Assembly (NCBI GenBank): GCA_963580455.1
Contig: OY756957.1
Span: 21,369,001-21,433,000, forward strand
Direction: 5' to 3'
DNA length: 64,000 bases
From: Euonymus europaeus
Taxonomy: Eukaryota > Streptophyta > Magnoliopsida > Celastrales > Celastraceae
Shown: positions 10,385 through 22,311 of the stretch, in pieces
How the letters are laid out: each line of letters starts with the position of its first letter
How positions within the stretch are numbered: the stretch's first letter is position 1
The notes under the pieces: model-generated
The model's database searches: none
Seen by the model: the letters and a program-made list of their open reading frames with translations, nothing else
What the model was told of the DNA's origin: nothing
Made by a program: the position numbers and the translations under genes

Positions 10385-11560
10385 GACTAAAAGAGAGCTG
10401 CAGTTACCTGCTCCATACACTCCTACATCTACGCCATATGCTCCTGCATATGGAAAAGACGATCCTCCATATGCTTTCTCATCTACTATCTCTCCTCCTG
10501 CATATTCTGGTGCACCTCTGAAATCCGATCATGAATGATGCCCTCCAAGTTGCTTATTGTAGCAGTAGACTGTGCCCTTGATACTGTGGTCCCTGAATGT
10601 CCATAATATGCTAAGGCTTACGAACCCACACCATAGACTCTCGTCCTCTTCTCTCCGCCCACAACCACGTAATAAAGAGCTCCCTCATCGACTATGCATG
10701 GATTAGAGGACCCCCGCTTGGGCTGAACTGCGTGATGTGTAAAGACTCGATTGCCTCGTGTGTTATAGGAAAAATTAACATAAAAGACAACTACAATACA
10801 ATAATTAGAATCATGAAATTTAACAAAATTTTGACAGAGTCTCCCCTATATTTTGGATAAACTCAACCTGTAAACATGTTTAAAAATACTTCAAATATTC
10901 ACATAAAGTCATTCTCCAACATCCAGCACTACTCCGAAAATACAACCATTTATCCAGCGAACCAATATTCTCACATTATCCAACAAATTTCTTAAAAGAA
11001 GATCTAAAAAGCAGCTTTAATAAGAAATAAAAAAACAGCAATATGAGAAGCTAACCAACTAGTCCAGCTCATCTTCAGTATGAAACTTTATACAATAAAC
11101 TTACATGCATATGTTGGGACCTCTCGTCGCAATAGCTCTTTCAGTCATGACCCTTCTTGTGCGTATATTCGAACAGCTCAATGGGTACTATTTCTTGTCC
11201 AGATGACTCAACTAAAAATATATTAATTTGTTATTATAAAATGTTGCATATAACAAAATAAACGAATTAAAATGGAAATTAATACAATTTACCAATCTTA
11301 ATGTATGCTTCAGAGATCCACTCGTGTGAGTGCCACCATGATGCCTATTGGCAGCATTCCTTCTGGAACATATAACATGTGCCTCCTTGCTTCAGTCGCA
11401 TTGCCAGCTTGTCCATGTCTCCTCAAGAATGAACAGAGCTCTCAATTTTCCCTTTAAATCGCTAAGCATGTCGCTGTAGCATTTGAATGCCTTCTTTTGC
11501 CAAGTGATCCTCATTTTACCAACGATCGCCTGGTCCCACGTAAAATACTTCTGAAATTGG
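10385..11560 (-). pseudogene. CACTA second protein, Transposase_24-like
   Basis: This is a plant transposase of the Ptta/En/Spm family. The N-terminal side (near 11390-11560) reads FQKYFTWDQAIVGKMRI, then WQKKAFKCYSDMLSDLKG; RRNAANRHHGGTHTSGSL is recoverable around 11300-11360; LFEYTHKKGHD lies near 11150-11190; QPKRGSSNPCIVDEGALY lies near 10660-10730. The C-terminal part (near 10430-10560) is helical and Met- and His-rich. Several frame changes and stops are present, and some gaps may be introns. It lies downstream of TNP2 on the same strand, the usual CACTA arrangement. Confidence 0.68.
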
Positions 11561-12099
11561 AAACATAAAAAATGTGTTAGTTTCTTTTAAATTAAATAAA
11601 ACAAGTTATGTAGATTACACTTATATTATATAAAATGAATAAATTAGAATAGCAGATATCAAAATACAATAAAATCATCAAAATATAGAGCCTTCGTTGT
11701 AGGTGTGAACTTCTTCCAAGCTGAGCCAGCAACGTCCAAACGTTCCTCAAATATCTTTCTAATCCTCTAAGAACAGGATTCGGAGGAATTCGACCTGGAG
11801 AAAAAGAAAATATATAATTAATAGAAATAAACACATAAAAATGCTTGAAACTCTAGCAAAAATAATAAGTACTCACTCTTCTAGTCATACAGTGATCACC
11901 GTAAGTTGATCCGGGCCAAGAGTCGAGGAGGATGAAGCGAACTTAGATGCAATACCCACAATCGGTGTATCTGGTTCACTTGGAGGGATCGAAGGAAACT
12001 CTGGTGTAGATGGGGGAGATCCTCCACTACCTCAACCTATCGATAATGACGTCAATGGGGAGGCTCCCCTACAAAAGAATGGCCCGACCCTCCACCTCT

Positions 12100-12560
12100 A
12101 GGCATGTCATAGTACTATTGCTAATTGTCGATGTAGGCATATCAACAATTGCTCTAGCCTTAATTTTACAAACTGGTAGCCACTCACTTCTATCTCGCCT
12201 TAAGGTCGGATAAGGTACGAAATATATTCATTGGGATTGCATCGCTAGAATAAAGGGTTCATACTTGTTGAAACATCTTCTCTGGTTCACCTCCACGAGA
12301 TTACCTTGAAGAAGAACCTTTGTTCTAGTATTAGGAGAAGGATCGAACCAATCACACATGAACAATAGTATTCTTTTGATGGGTAGCCTAGGTTATTCAA
12401 AGATTAGTATCTCATTTATCATACCATAGTAGTCACTACTCGTCTCACAATAATTCATCCCCTTAATGCACACTCCACTATTGATGGTTGCTTTTTGTGA
12501 TCCATGATTTGTTGTGTGAAATTTGTAACCCTATACAAAGTAAATTTGAACGAACTTCAC
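12100..12560 (-). pseudogene. CACTA DUF4216 region
   Basis: Minus-strand translation gives GYKFHTTNHGSQKATINSGV, YYGMINEILIFE, PIKRILLFMCDWFDPSPN and NLVEVNQRRCFNKYEPFILA. These match the DUF4216 segment found in the C-terminal part of plant En/Spm TNP2-type proteins. Frame breaks occur near 12400 and 12200. The function of this domain is not established. Confidence 0.75.
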
Positions 12561-12899
12561 GTTTCTTAAAGGCCAGAGAGCGAGGTCCTTGATGAATTGG
12601 CTGGAAATCTCATTCATAGGATCAAGTGCCCGAACCATAACAAAGAACAAATCAAAGTACGCATTTATATGAATAGAAAAGTAAAAGTGATAAGGTTATG
12701 AAGATCTTACATATTGCCTAAACCAATATGGAAATTGATTCTCCAATGCCACATCAACCAAACCCTCATTTACAATTCCATCATCTCTTAAGTAATTGGT
12801 ATAAATACTTCATGTCCAGAAAAATAAAAAAATTAGATTAGTTTCACCAAATATAGGTTCCTGTAATTTTGTTGAACAATTATGTATTGAAAACTTACT

Positions 12900-13572
12900 T
12901 CACATATGGCTCAATCTCTTGACAATTAAGAAGTATGTAGGATTGAGTTGCCAATAATCCCCTGTCCTCAAGTGGCCTGATCTTCGATCTTCCATGTGCT
13001 CGACCAAGATGGGTAAATATAGAAAGATTTCCTTCAACCGTCTCCACATCACCCCCATCATCATTTCAAGCCATTTTCCTGTGTCTAGTGTGTATGTTAG
13101 TCTCAAAATAGAAAGAACAAAAACTCGTAGTTTCTTCTACTAAATATGCATTACATATCGATCCTTCAACCATAGCTTTATTTTTCACATTTTGCTTTAA
13201 GTGCCGAAGGAATCATTCGAACGGATACATCCACCGATACTGAACTGGGCCTGCTATTCTTGCTTCATAAGACAAGCGAACTAGTAGATGCTCCATTGAG
13301 TCAAAGAAAGCAGGAGGAAATATTCGCTCCAATTTACATAGAATATTGGGAATTTCCATCTACAATCTCTTCATCTCCTCCACTCTCAGTGAAGAGCATG
13401 TCAATTCCTTGAAGAACAAGCTCAACTCCGTCAATTTTTGCCACACGTTACTCGGAAGCAATTCACGAAATGCTATCGGAATTAACCGTTGCATGAACAT
13501 ATGACAATCTTGACTTTTCATCCCAAAACGCTTATACGTCTTCATGTCCACACATCGGCCCATGTTCGACAC
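12900..13572 (-). pseudogene. CACTA DUF4218 region of TNP2-type transposase
   Basis: The peptide FGMKSQDCHMFMQRLIPIAF, followed by RELLPSNVWQKLTELSLFF and CSSLRVEEMKRL (13360-13572), matches the DUF4218 domain that follows the catalytic TNP2 core. The stretch continues into 12900-13350, where the domain (for example PAFFDSMEHLLVRL) is readable in shifted frames. Decay is moderate. Confidence 0.8.
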
Positions 13573-13602
13573 ATATCAATATGGAAATTTCAAACTTCTT
13601 AC

Positions 13603-14236
13603 CCATTCATAAACTACTTCTTTGCTAGCCTTATCCAAACAGTAACAAGCCTACGAATATTTTCTCGTTTCAAGATAAACTTCTAACTCTTTTCGGCGGC
13701 ATATTACTTTCATATCATCTCGTGTCTTCACGTTATCTTTCGTATTGCCTTCAATGTTCATGACAGTGTTAAAAACATTTTCAAAGACATTTTTCTCAAT
13801 GTGCATCACATCCAGATTATGACGAATGAAGTTAGTTCTCCAATAACGTAAATCCCAAAATATGCTACACTTCTTCCAACCACAAATTGAAATTCTACAC
13901 ATATGTTGATTCCACTGCTCTCCACCCTCCTCAATAACTTTCGCCAACCTATATGCACATATATGATTATATATCTCCTCGCCAAAACTTACCGGTGGTG
14001 CCAGTTTGGTGATGACTATATTCTTTCTAAACCAGTTCTTGTTCCTCCTAAACAGATGGTTGACTGGCAAGAACTTGCGGTGGTTGTCAAACCACGATGT
14101 CTTACCCCCACTTTGAAGAGTAGATGCTCAAGAATCTTCCATGCAATATGGACAAGCTAACTTCCCAATCGTACTCCAACCGGAAAACATCGAGTATGCT
14201 GGGAGTCACTGATAGTCCACATAAGAGCAACTCATA
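13603..14236 (-). pseudogene. CACTA TNP2 transposase, C-terminal core, truncated
   Basis: TNP2 excises and inserts CACTA elements. Recognisable from the high end: an LMWTISD-type start, GKLACPYCM-like sequence in shifted frames, WFDNHRKFLPVNHLFRRNKN, APPVSFGEEI, then RHNLDVMHIEKNVFENVF with the D-x-M-H-I-E-K-N motif characteristic of the family, and DDMKVICRRKELEVY. The frame is broken near 14075 and 14190. At 14236 the match stops abruptly against chromovirus sequence, so the N-terminal half is missing. Confidence 0.85.
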
Positions 14237-14237
14237 G

Positions 14238-15928
14238 TTGAAAGTTCCGCTTCAAAGATACATCCCATGTCTCAAATTGTTGGGTTTTAATTTTACTATT
14301 GAATATAAGCCCGGAAGGAGCAACAATATAGCTGATGCACTGTCTCGGAGGCAGCAGTTTTTTGCCATTCATTTTGTTGAGTATCAACCTACCATGGGAA
14401 CACCTTTGGTGCTTACGAGTTTACAGGTCCAATTATGTGCTGTGTCACGAGTTCAATGTGCTGACTTTTCTGGATTGCTAGATGAGACTCAAGGTGATCC
14501 AAAACTCAAACAATTTATACAAGAATTATTAGTTGACCCGAGCTGTCATCCCGAATATTCAGTGCGGCAAGGAGTGTTGTTTTTTAACGGGAGGTTAGTT
14601 ATTCCCAAATGATCTCCACGAGTTGCTGCTCTCCTGCAAGAATTTCATAGTACCCCTACTAGTGGCCATTCAGGGGTTTTTTCACACTTACAAACGCTTG
14701 TCCAGCGTAGTACATTGGGAGGGGATGCAGAAAGATATCCAGAAGTTTGTGGCGGAATTTGGAGTTTGTTTGCAAAATAAATATTCTACTGCTCGACTAG
14801 CTGGCCTACTGCAGCCTTTACCCATTCCGCAGCAGCCGTGGGATGATATTTCGATGGATTTTATTGGTGGGTTTGCCCCGAGTTCACAGCATGGATACTA
14901 TCCTAGTGGTGGTAGATCGTTTAATAAAATATAGCCATTTCATACCTTTGGGTCATCCGTATGGCGCTCCCAATGTGGCAGCAGTGTTTGCCAAGGAAAT
15001 TGTCCGCTTACATGGTTTTCCGAAATCGATTATTACCGATCAAGATCGAATTTTTATGAGCCACTTTTGGCGGGAGTTATTCAGATTGGCTGGCACTACT
15101 TTGAAGATGAGTTCCTCTTACCATCCGTAAACGGATGGTCAAACGGAGGTTGTTAACCGTTGTTTAGAAGCTTATTTGCGGTGTTTTGTGAACAGGAATC
15201 CGCGGAAGTGGTTCTCCGGGCTGGTGTGGGCTGAATACTAGTTTAATTCCACTTATCATGGGTCTACCAAAGTGACTCCTTACCAAGAATTATATGGTCG
15301 TGAGCCATCTGATGAGAGTTCTTTAGTAGCAGTGGACACTCAATTAAGGGAGCGGGATGAGATTCTGAAGGATTTGAAGGATTGTTTGGTAGTAGCTCAA
15401 GATTACATGAAGGCTGTCGCGGATGCGAAGCGTCGAGACGTTAGCTTTGATACTGGTGACTGGGTGTATGTTCGTTTGCAACTGTATCGCCAGAGTTCGG
15501 TATCTCGGAGGCCCAATGAGAAGTTAAGCCCTAGATATTTTGGTCCTTCCAAGATTTTAGAACATGTGGGACCTGTTGCCTATGGGCTGGAATTACCTTC
15601 TTCAGCAAAAATTCATTCAGCCTTCCATATCTCTCAACTTAAACGTGGAGTTGGAGTGGCTTCCAGCTCCTTACCCTTACCTTCTTCTTTGACTGGTGAA
15701 TTACAGCTGGAGTTAGAACCAGAACAAGTGTTGAAGTTTAGAGTTGGTCCTAATGGTGGTTCTGTTTTAATCCATTGGAAGAAGTTGCCTTCGTGTGATG
15801 ATTCATGGGAGAATTTTGAGGACATGGTGCGGCGTTATCCACATTTCCACCTTGAGGACAAGGTGCATCATTTAGGGGCGAGTATTGATAAAGAATCGAT
15901 AGTCTATTCACGTAAGGGCAAGGGTTAA
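14238..15928 (+). pseudogene. Chromovirus RNase H end, integrase and chromodomain
   Basis: The order is the RNase H C-terminus with ADALSRR (about 14300-14355), the integrase N-terminal zinc-binding region (14560-14790), and the integrase core. The core has the catalytic triad spread over two frames: D in SMDFIGG, D in ITDQDRIF, and E in [15 protein letters not shown]. An integrase C-terminal segment follows (VYVRLQLYRQ), then KLSPRYFGP and SAFHISQLK. The chromodomain lies around 15720-15870: VLIHWKKLPSCDDSWENF. Chromodomains bind modified histone tails and steer integration into heterochromatin. Stops at about 14610, 15128 and 15240 and a frameshift near 14860 inactivate it. Confidence 0.85.
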
Positions 15929-16177
15929 TTGGGAATTTCAGTTGTAAGGGTGGGGTTAGTTAGGTCTTTTGGGGTTGTTGTTGTTTTGTAGGGCTGGTTG
16001 GTGTTGGTTTTGGGGTATCTCTGTACTTGGATGTCTGAGTGACTTGGAGGTGCAGCCCCTCGTTAGGCTTGCTTTGTGGGTTCTTGGTCTTGTAAGTTTT
16101 ATCATAATAATATTTCAAGAGAACTGTATTAATTCAAAAGAGACACTCACTTCAATTCAGCTTTTTTTTTTCTGACA
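14238..16177 (+). mobile_element. Chromovirus (Ty3/gypsy) 3' half
   Basis: The fragment begins inside the end of RNase H (FTIEYKPGRSNNIADALSRR) and continues through integrase and chromodomain to a stop at 15926-15928. A G-rich stretch (AAGGGTGGGGTT near 15945) may be the polypurine tract, and the following sequence to TCTGACA at 16177 looks like a short 3' LTR. The 5' half (gag, protease, RT) is absent; the left edge abuts CACTA TNP2. Confidence 0.78.
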
Positions 16178-16729
16178 AATAGGTAACGATTGATAGACTT
16201 GTTTTACTTGAGATCACTCTAGAAGTGATAATTCGTGCATAGAGCCTGATCACTGTCAATGGTCAAACCATTTTCCATGTTAAAGAGACACATAACGTGT
16301 ATTGAAACTTGAAATTCTAGCAACTCAAAAGATGAGAATAAAATAAACAAAGTTGAATTCATCCCCTATTATATTAAGATATTAGTACTTGGCCTTACTT
16401 GTCCTAAATCCACAGCAGGATTGAGACTTTTCACACAGTGTGTTTGGAACACGTTTCCAAAACTGTTTTTTGTTTTTCACAATAGAAAACTGGATGAAAA
16501 TTCATTTGAGTGTTATGGTTTTTGAAAATAGTTTTTCAGAATTGTGTTTTTGAAAACAGAAAATCGAAAACAACTAAATTATGTTTTGGAGAATTTTGAA
16601 AATGGACTGGTGGCATTTTTGTAAATACATTGAAATTCATTTTTTCCTCTTGATCTACTTTTTCCTCCCTTTCTCATTAGTTGTTACGATCTCCCTTCTC
16701 TGTCATTTCTTCTCTCTCCAACTCTTCCT
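16178..16729. other. No gene; possible MITE-like stretch
   Basis: Non-coding. The interval 16437-16620 is rich in TGTTTTTGAAAACAGAAAA-like complementary stretches and starts near 'cagtgtgtttggaacacg', reminiscent of small non-autonomous DNA elements. No second terminus or TSD could be assigned. Confidence 0.35.
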
Positions 16730-17188
16730 TGTTGTAAATTGACAGTCCGGATCGAGCAAGATTGCAGCTTCAAATGAACTTGAAATAGTAAAAGGCTAAA
16801 TTGGACACACAGATTTTACGTGAAAACCCCTAATGAGCAGGGTAAAAACCACGGACCAGTATAGAAGAATTAACTATGGAAAAGAGGGTTACAACCTTCT
16901 CTTTAATTTAACAAGGAGAGAATAATAAAACTCTCTCTTGAAACTAGAAGAAAAACTAAACACCTCTCAAATAAATTTCTCTATTTTCTTCCTCACTCTC
17001 ACCCTCTCTTTCTCTCTACACAAATGTTGTGTGTTTTGGTGTGTTTTACAAAGGAAGGCTCAAAGCCCTTACATAGGCAAATGGTAAGGAAAGATTTCAA
17101 CAATGTCAAGCTTGGAAATTTAACAATGGCAAGCTTGAATAGCAGCCATTGTTGAAAGCAACCATTGTTGAATTCGTTTGGTGCAACA
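16730..17188 (-). repeat. Copia 3' LTR
   Basis: A 459-bp copy running from TGTTGTAAATTG to GGTGCAACA on the plus strand. It is highly similar to 21511-21971, with scattered substitutions. Terminal TG...CA is present. Confidence 0.92.
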
Positions 17189-17266
17189 TTTCTCCCACTT
17201 GGAGACTTGATTGAGAGTCTATCACGTCTCCACACCATTCTTTCTACACTGATCCTTCATGCTTGC

Positions 17267-18772
17267 TTATGTATCTGCTAGACCATATGAGGATCTACAC
17301 CATTGAAACTTGTCAGTGGTGATCGGCTTGGTCATCACATCTGCTAGGTTTTCATCTGTGTGAATCTTTTGCATATCCACACTTCCATCTTCCACTACTT
17401 CACGAACAAAGTGATACTGAACACCTATGTGCTTTGTTCTTGAATGATGGGCCGGATTCCTTACAATATGCAAGGCACTCTGACTGTCACAAAATAGAAT
17501 AATCTTCTCCTGTTTGTGCCCGAGCTTCTCCAATAACCTTTGTAACCAAATAGCTTCCTTGCAAGCTTGTGTAGCTGCCATGTATTATGCTTCTGTTGTA
17601 AACAGAGCCAGCAGTTTGCAGTTTTGAAACCCAGCTTACAGCTCCTCTTGCAAGTGTAAACACATAGCCTGTAGTAGATTTCCTTTTATCAAGAACCCCT
17701 GCAAAATCTGAATCCACATAGCCTTTGACAATAAATTATGATCCTCCATAACATAATGCAGCACTGAGGTTCCTCTGATGTATCTCAGAATCCTCTTCAC
17801 AGTATTCCAGTGCTCTTTACCAGGATTCGCCATATATCGACTAACTACTCCCACTGCTTGTGCAATGTCAGGTCTTGTACATATCATAGCGAACATTAAA
17901 CTTCCCACTGCTGATGCATATGGTACTCGAGACATCTCCATCCTTTCTGCTTCATTGCTAGTACACATACTTGAGGATATCTTGAAATTAGCAGGAAGTG
18001 GGGTAGAAACTGGCTTGCAACCTTTCATGTTGAAGTGTCGCAAGATCTTTTGCAAATAATTTTTCTGTGAAAGCCAAATCTTTCTGCTATTTCTATCTCG
18101 GTGAATTTGCATCCCTAGAATCTTGTTTGCTGGTCCCAGATCCTTTATATCAAATTTCCTAGCCAACTATGCCTTTAATTCTTGGACTCGATCTTTGTTG
18201 GGGCCTGTTACCAACGTGTCATACACGTACAACAAGATAATTAAGTCATTATCTCCCTCAAACCTTTTGTCGTACGTACAATGGTCTGAACTGAGTCTAT
18301 TGTACTCAAGGCTAATAATGAAGGAATCAAATCTCTTATACCAACATCTCGGTGCCTGTTTGAGTCCATACAGAGATTAGTTCAAATTGCAAACCAAGTT
18401 CTCTTTGCCTTCTTTAGCAAAACCTTGTGGTTGAAGCATATAAATTTCTTCTTCAAGTTCTCCATGAAGAAATGCAGTTTTAACATCTAACTACTCCAAA
18501 TGTAAGACAAATGTAGCACACATAGTCAGGACTACTCTGACTGTTGTAAGTCGAACCACCGGAGAAAATATCTCATTAAAGTCAATGCCTTCTTTCTGAG
18601 CATATCCTTTCACCACCAATCGAGCACGATATCGCTCCACCTGATCATTGCTATCTCGCTTGATCTTGTAAACCCATTTGTTACCAATGGCTTTTCTTCC
18701 ACATAGCAATGGTACAAGATTCCAAGTGTTGTTTTTATGGAGAGCTTCAATCTCCTCCTGCATTGCTGTCAT
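17267..18772 (-). pseudogene. Copia reverse transcriptase and RNase H
   Basis: RT begins with MTAMQEEIEALHKNNTWNLV and continues KWVYKIKRDSNDQVERYRAR and SPVVRLTTVRVVL. After a stop near 18490 comes LDVKTAFLHGELEEE with the catalytic Asp, then SLYGLKQAPRCWY. The usual YVDD motif reads LLYVYDTLVTG near 18220: the first Asp is Tyr, which should abolish polymerisation. The connection domain is CTRPDIAQAVGVVSRYM. RNase H follows in broken frames: MDSDFAGVLDKRKSTTGYVF, KEAIWLQRLLEKLG, FCDSQSALHIVRNPAHHSRT and ENLADVMTKPI. The stops are simple point changes. Confidence 0.9.
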
Positions 18773-19129
18773 CCACAGAGATGCATATGAACTGTTTCTA
18801 GCTTCATGGAAAGTTGATGGCTCTCCATCCTCCGTTAAAAGACAATATGCAACATTGCACTCCGTAACATATTCTGAGTGCCAAACTGGCAGTCTTTTCT
18901 CTCGAGTTGACCGCCAAATTTTTGGAGCCTAGGCAGGAGCCTCAGCTTGAGTCTCAGACTCAACATGTTCTTGTACCTCATGCTCTGGTGCTGCTTTAGA
19001 AGCAATTTCTTTCTTAGACTTATCTTTCGTTTGAACTATTGTAGTCTCTTAATTTTCTTTTTTCGTGCTATCATCACTGTTATCTTTTAGTCTATCTTCT
19101 ATAAAGATAATATCTCTACTGATAATAAC

Positions 19130-20317
19130 CTAATGGGCAGTGGGATCCCATAGGCGATACCCCTTAACTCCATCAGTATACCCCAAGAATATACATTTCC
19201 TGGATTTTGGATCCAACTTCGTTCTTTCTTGGGCATTGAACATCACATACACAATACTTCCAAATGTATGGAGTCTTGAATAATCAGTTGGTTTACCCGT
19301 CCACATCTCCATCGGCGTCTTCAATTCAATTGTAGTAGAAGGTGACCGATTTATCAGATAACAGGCGGTTTTGACTGCCTCTGCCCAAAAGCCTTTTGCT
19401 AGGCTTGTAGTTCTCAACATTGCCCTTGTTCTTTCTAACAAGGTTCTGTTCATCCGCTCTGCCACTCCATTTTGTTGAGGAGTGTATGCTGTAGTGAACT
19501 GTCTTTTGATGTCTTCTTTATTACAGAAAACATCAAACTCATCGCCAGTGTATTCTCGTCCATTATTAGACCTCAAACACTTGATCTTTTTACCAGATTC
19601 AAGTTCCACCCGGGCTTTGAATACTTTGATGACTGGAAACACATCTATCTTTCTCTTGATAGGATACACCCAACATCTTCTGGAATAATAATCAATAAAG
19701 GAAACAAAGTATTTTGCTCCTCCCAGAGATATTACCGGCGCTTGCCACACATAAGAGTGAATCAGTTCTAGAATATCCTTGCTTCTGGAACTGGATAGGC
19801 TGAATTTTAATATATTCTGCTTACTTGTAACACAGTGCTCACAAAAGGGTAATGACACCTTTGTGAGACCAGGGAGTAAATTCTTCTCGGAAAGAATTCT
19901 CAATCCTCATTCAGACATATGTCCGAGTTTGAGATGCGACTTCATTGTAGGTTCATCTTTTGAACTATTTGATACAACAGATGCTTCTGCTTCAAGTATA
20001 GTTTCTCCCTTTAGCTTGTATAAATTTGAATTCAGCTTTTCTGCCTTCATAACTATAAGTGCGCCCCGAATAATTTTCATTATCCCATCTTGAGTTTGGA
20101 TCTTATAACCGAGACTATCTATTTGTCCCAAAGACAATAGATTCTTTCTCAGGCCCTCCACATGTCGAACCTCCTTGATAGTGTAAACAGTCCCATCATA
20201 CATTTTCAGTTTGATGGTTCCAATGCCGAAAATCTTCAAGATGTGATCATTACCCATGAACACTGATCCTCCTGAGACTGGTTTATACTGATGAAACCAT
20301 TCTTTTCGTGAGGTCAT
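19130..20317 (-). pseudogene. Copia pre-integrase and integrase region
   Basis: The N-terminal frame (19907-20317) holds the post-protease and GAG-pre-integrase segment, with VRHVEGLRKNLLSLGQID and SHLKLGHMSE, followed by a stop. The integrase core (19130-19903) is open for 257 residues. The zinc site has PFCEHCVTSKQ. Catalytic residues are D in FIDYYSRRCWVY, D/N in CLRSNNGREYTG (the family usually has RSDNG, so the second Asp appears changed to Asn), and E in QQNGVAERMNRTLLE. The C-terminal part reads KCIFLGYTDGVKGYRLWDP. Confidence 0.9.
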
Positions 20318-20320
20318 GTG

Positions 20321-21198
20321 TCAGGTAGCGCTTGAATCAATAATCCAGGTATCACTAAAGTTCCTTTCACCTTCTATGATCGGCATTGCTTCAATATATA
20401 AAATTTCGCCATCATATGGGGTACTTGCCACATTTCCTTGAGAGTTCTTCACTTCATTCTTCTTCTTCCAACTATCCTTCTTCAGGTGTCCTTTCTTGCC
20501 AAAAAAATAGCATTTAAAATTCTTCTTACTCCTTGATTTAGACCTGCCATGATTTTGGCTCCCACTTGAGCCACGTTCCATTGATCTCCTTCTTTCCATC
20601 GTTAAAGCCTCAGCTTGATGTGAACCGGCCAACCCGTCCTCCTTGTTTTTGCGCCTATTTTCTTCTTCCAGAGTAGCAGCGGCAATATCATCAAAGACTA
20701 GGTACTCCGTGAGAACATTGGTAGTGAGATTGATGATGAGTTGATCATATGAGTCTGGTAGACTTTGGAGTAGAAGTTCCGCACATTCAACTGGTTCTAC
20801 TTTATGTCCCAACGATGTGAGTTGAGAAAATATAGTATTTAACGAGTTGATGTGCTCTGTCATCGAAGTAGATTCAATCATACGAAGAGTGTAGAGTTTT
20901 ATCTTCAAAAAAATCTTGTTGTGGAGAGACTTCGCCTCACAGAGTTTGGTGAGATGATCTCAGATCTCCTTTGCAGTTTTCTTTTCTTCTATACTTGAAA
21001 GTACACCATCAGATAATGCTAAATGAAGATTGGCAATTGCGGTGCCATCCATTTCGCTCCACTTTTAATCTATGACCCCAGTGGGCTTATTATCAATAGC
21101 CGCCAGACAGTTATCTTTTCTCAAGATCGCCTTCATCTTCAATTTCCACAATGAGAAATTACTCCCATTGAACTTCTCAATTTCACGTTTTGCTGTCA
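20321..21198 (-). pseudogene. Copia gag with damaged zinc knuckle and protease start
   Basis: The start at 21198 reads MTAKREIEKFNGSNFSLW, typical of TNT1-like gag. Stops interrupt it near 21068 and 20962, then a clean frame runs to 20321 with TLRMIESTSMTEHINSLN and LPDSYDQLIINL. The zinc knuckle reads CYFFGKKGHLKKDSWK: the second and fourth ligands, normally Cys, are Phe and Ser. The frame ends at the protease active site, which reads WIIDSSAT instead of the usual DSG-A-T, followed by a stop. Both changes point to long inactivity. Confidence 0.88.
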
Positions 21199-21510
21199 TT
21201 GATTTTTATCACAACCAAGTAATTTGTGAACAGTACCGCGAATAGTACTTCCAAATTAGTTCCCAGGAAAGAGATGGGGCTTTCCGTTTAAAACGGCGCG
21301 CAATTAAATAACCGTTCTTTCCTAGACAGAACTTCTTTTAGAACTTCTTTTAGATAGTACTTCCACACAACCGTAGCACGAATACTTGATCAATAATCTC
21401 AAGAAAATTTTTCTGATGTGGAAGGTCAGACAATGTTGCAACCACAGAGCATACTAAGAATTTCAAGAGACTAAGCAAATCCCGAACCAACTAATCCCTC
21501 CAATACCACT

Positions 21511-21971
21511 TGTTGTAAATTGACAGTCCGGATCGAGCAGGATTGCAGCTTCAAATGAACTTAAAATAGTAAAATGCTAAATTGGACACACAGATTTTAC
21601 GTGAAAAAACCCTAATGAGCAGGTTAAAAACCACGGATCAGTATAGAAGAATTCACTATGGAACAGAGGGTTACAATCTTCTCTCTAATTTAACAAGGAG
21701 AGAACAATAAAACTCTCTCTTGAAACTAGAAGAAAAACTAAACGCCTCTCAAATAAATTTCTCTCTTTTCTTCCTCACTCTCACCCTCTCTTTCTCTCTA
21801 CACAAATGTTGTGTGTTTTGGTGTGTTTTACAAAGGAAGGCTCAAAGCCCTTATATAGGCAAATGGTAAGGAAAGATTTCAACAATGTCAAGCTTGCAAA
21901 TTCAACAATGGCAAGCTTGAATAGCAGCCATTGTTGAAAGCAACCATTGTTAAAATCTTTTGGTGCAACCA
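21511..21971 (-). repeat. Copia 5' LTR
   Basis: A 461-bp partner of 16730-17188. On the minus strand it ends in CAATTTACAACA, followed by the primer-binding region. Confidence 0.92.
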
Positions 21972-22311
21972 TTATCCAGGGTTTCACACTAGTAGAGACC
22001 AGATATACGTAGCGGCCAGAAACGATTGAGACGAACGACTGATATCTTCAAACAGCATAGTCTCACATCAATCTCTTTGACACAAATAATAGGAACGAAA
22101 GAGGCAGGTATAGAAGATGAGGAAGAGGTCTGCGTCAGGGCTTAAGTGGGCTAAATTAAATTTTTGAGAAATTAGAATAATTACTGACGAATTTATTTTC
22201 GTCGGTAAATCTTCTTTTTAACTATTTACCGAAAGAAGTTTCCGTCGATTAAATAAATAAAAACTTTTACCGACGGATTTAATTTCGTCGGTAATTTTTC
22301 ATGACTCGAGT

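Larger units (their letters stand above)
16730..21971 (-). mobile_element. Ty1/copia element, Tork (TNT1-like) type, two LTRs
   Basis: A nearly full-length copia element of about 5.2 kb, bounded by similar LTRs (16730-17188 and 21511-21971), reads gag, protease, integrase, RT, RNase H on the minus strand. The polypurine tract is AAGTGGGAGAAA at 17189-17200 (minus), and the primer-binding region next to the 5' LTR reads TGGTATTGGAGGG. The coding region is mostly continuous apart from several in-frame stops and damaged catalytic motifs, so the element is inactive. No convincing 5-bp TSD was found (ttcct on the left, ttatc on the right). Confidence 0.9.
9762..22300 (-). mobile_element. CACTA (En/Spm) transposon, interrupted and missing one end
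   Basis: The left terminus begins CACTACAAGAAAA at 9762, the classic CACTA inverted-repeat end, followed by subterminal CGTCGGTAA-type repeats on both strands (9830-9900). Subterminal repeats of the same kind reappear at 22186-22295, marking the other end, but the expected TTTTCTTGTAGTG is absent there. Genes on the minus strand include a Transposase_24-like protein, DUF4216, DUF4218 and the TNP2 C-terminal part. Between 14237 and 21971 the element is replaced by a chromovirus fragment and a copia element, and the N-terminal half of TNP2 is lost. Confidence 0.85.

Noticed and set aside
16725..21976. 5-bp TSD for the Tork-type copia
   Set aside because: The flanks ttcct and ttatc do not match; no alternative border gives a TSD.
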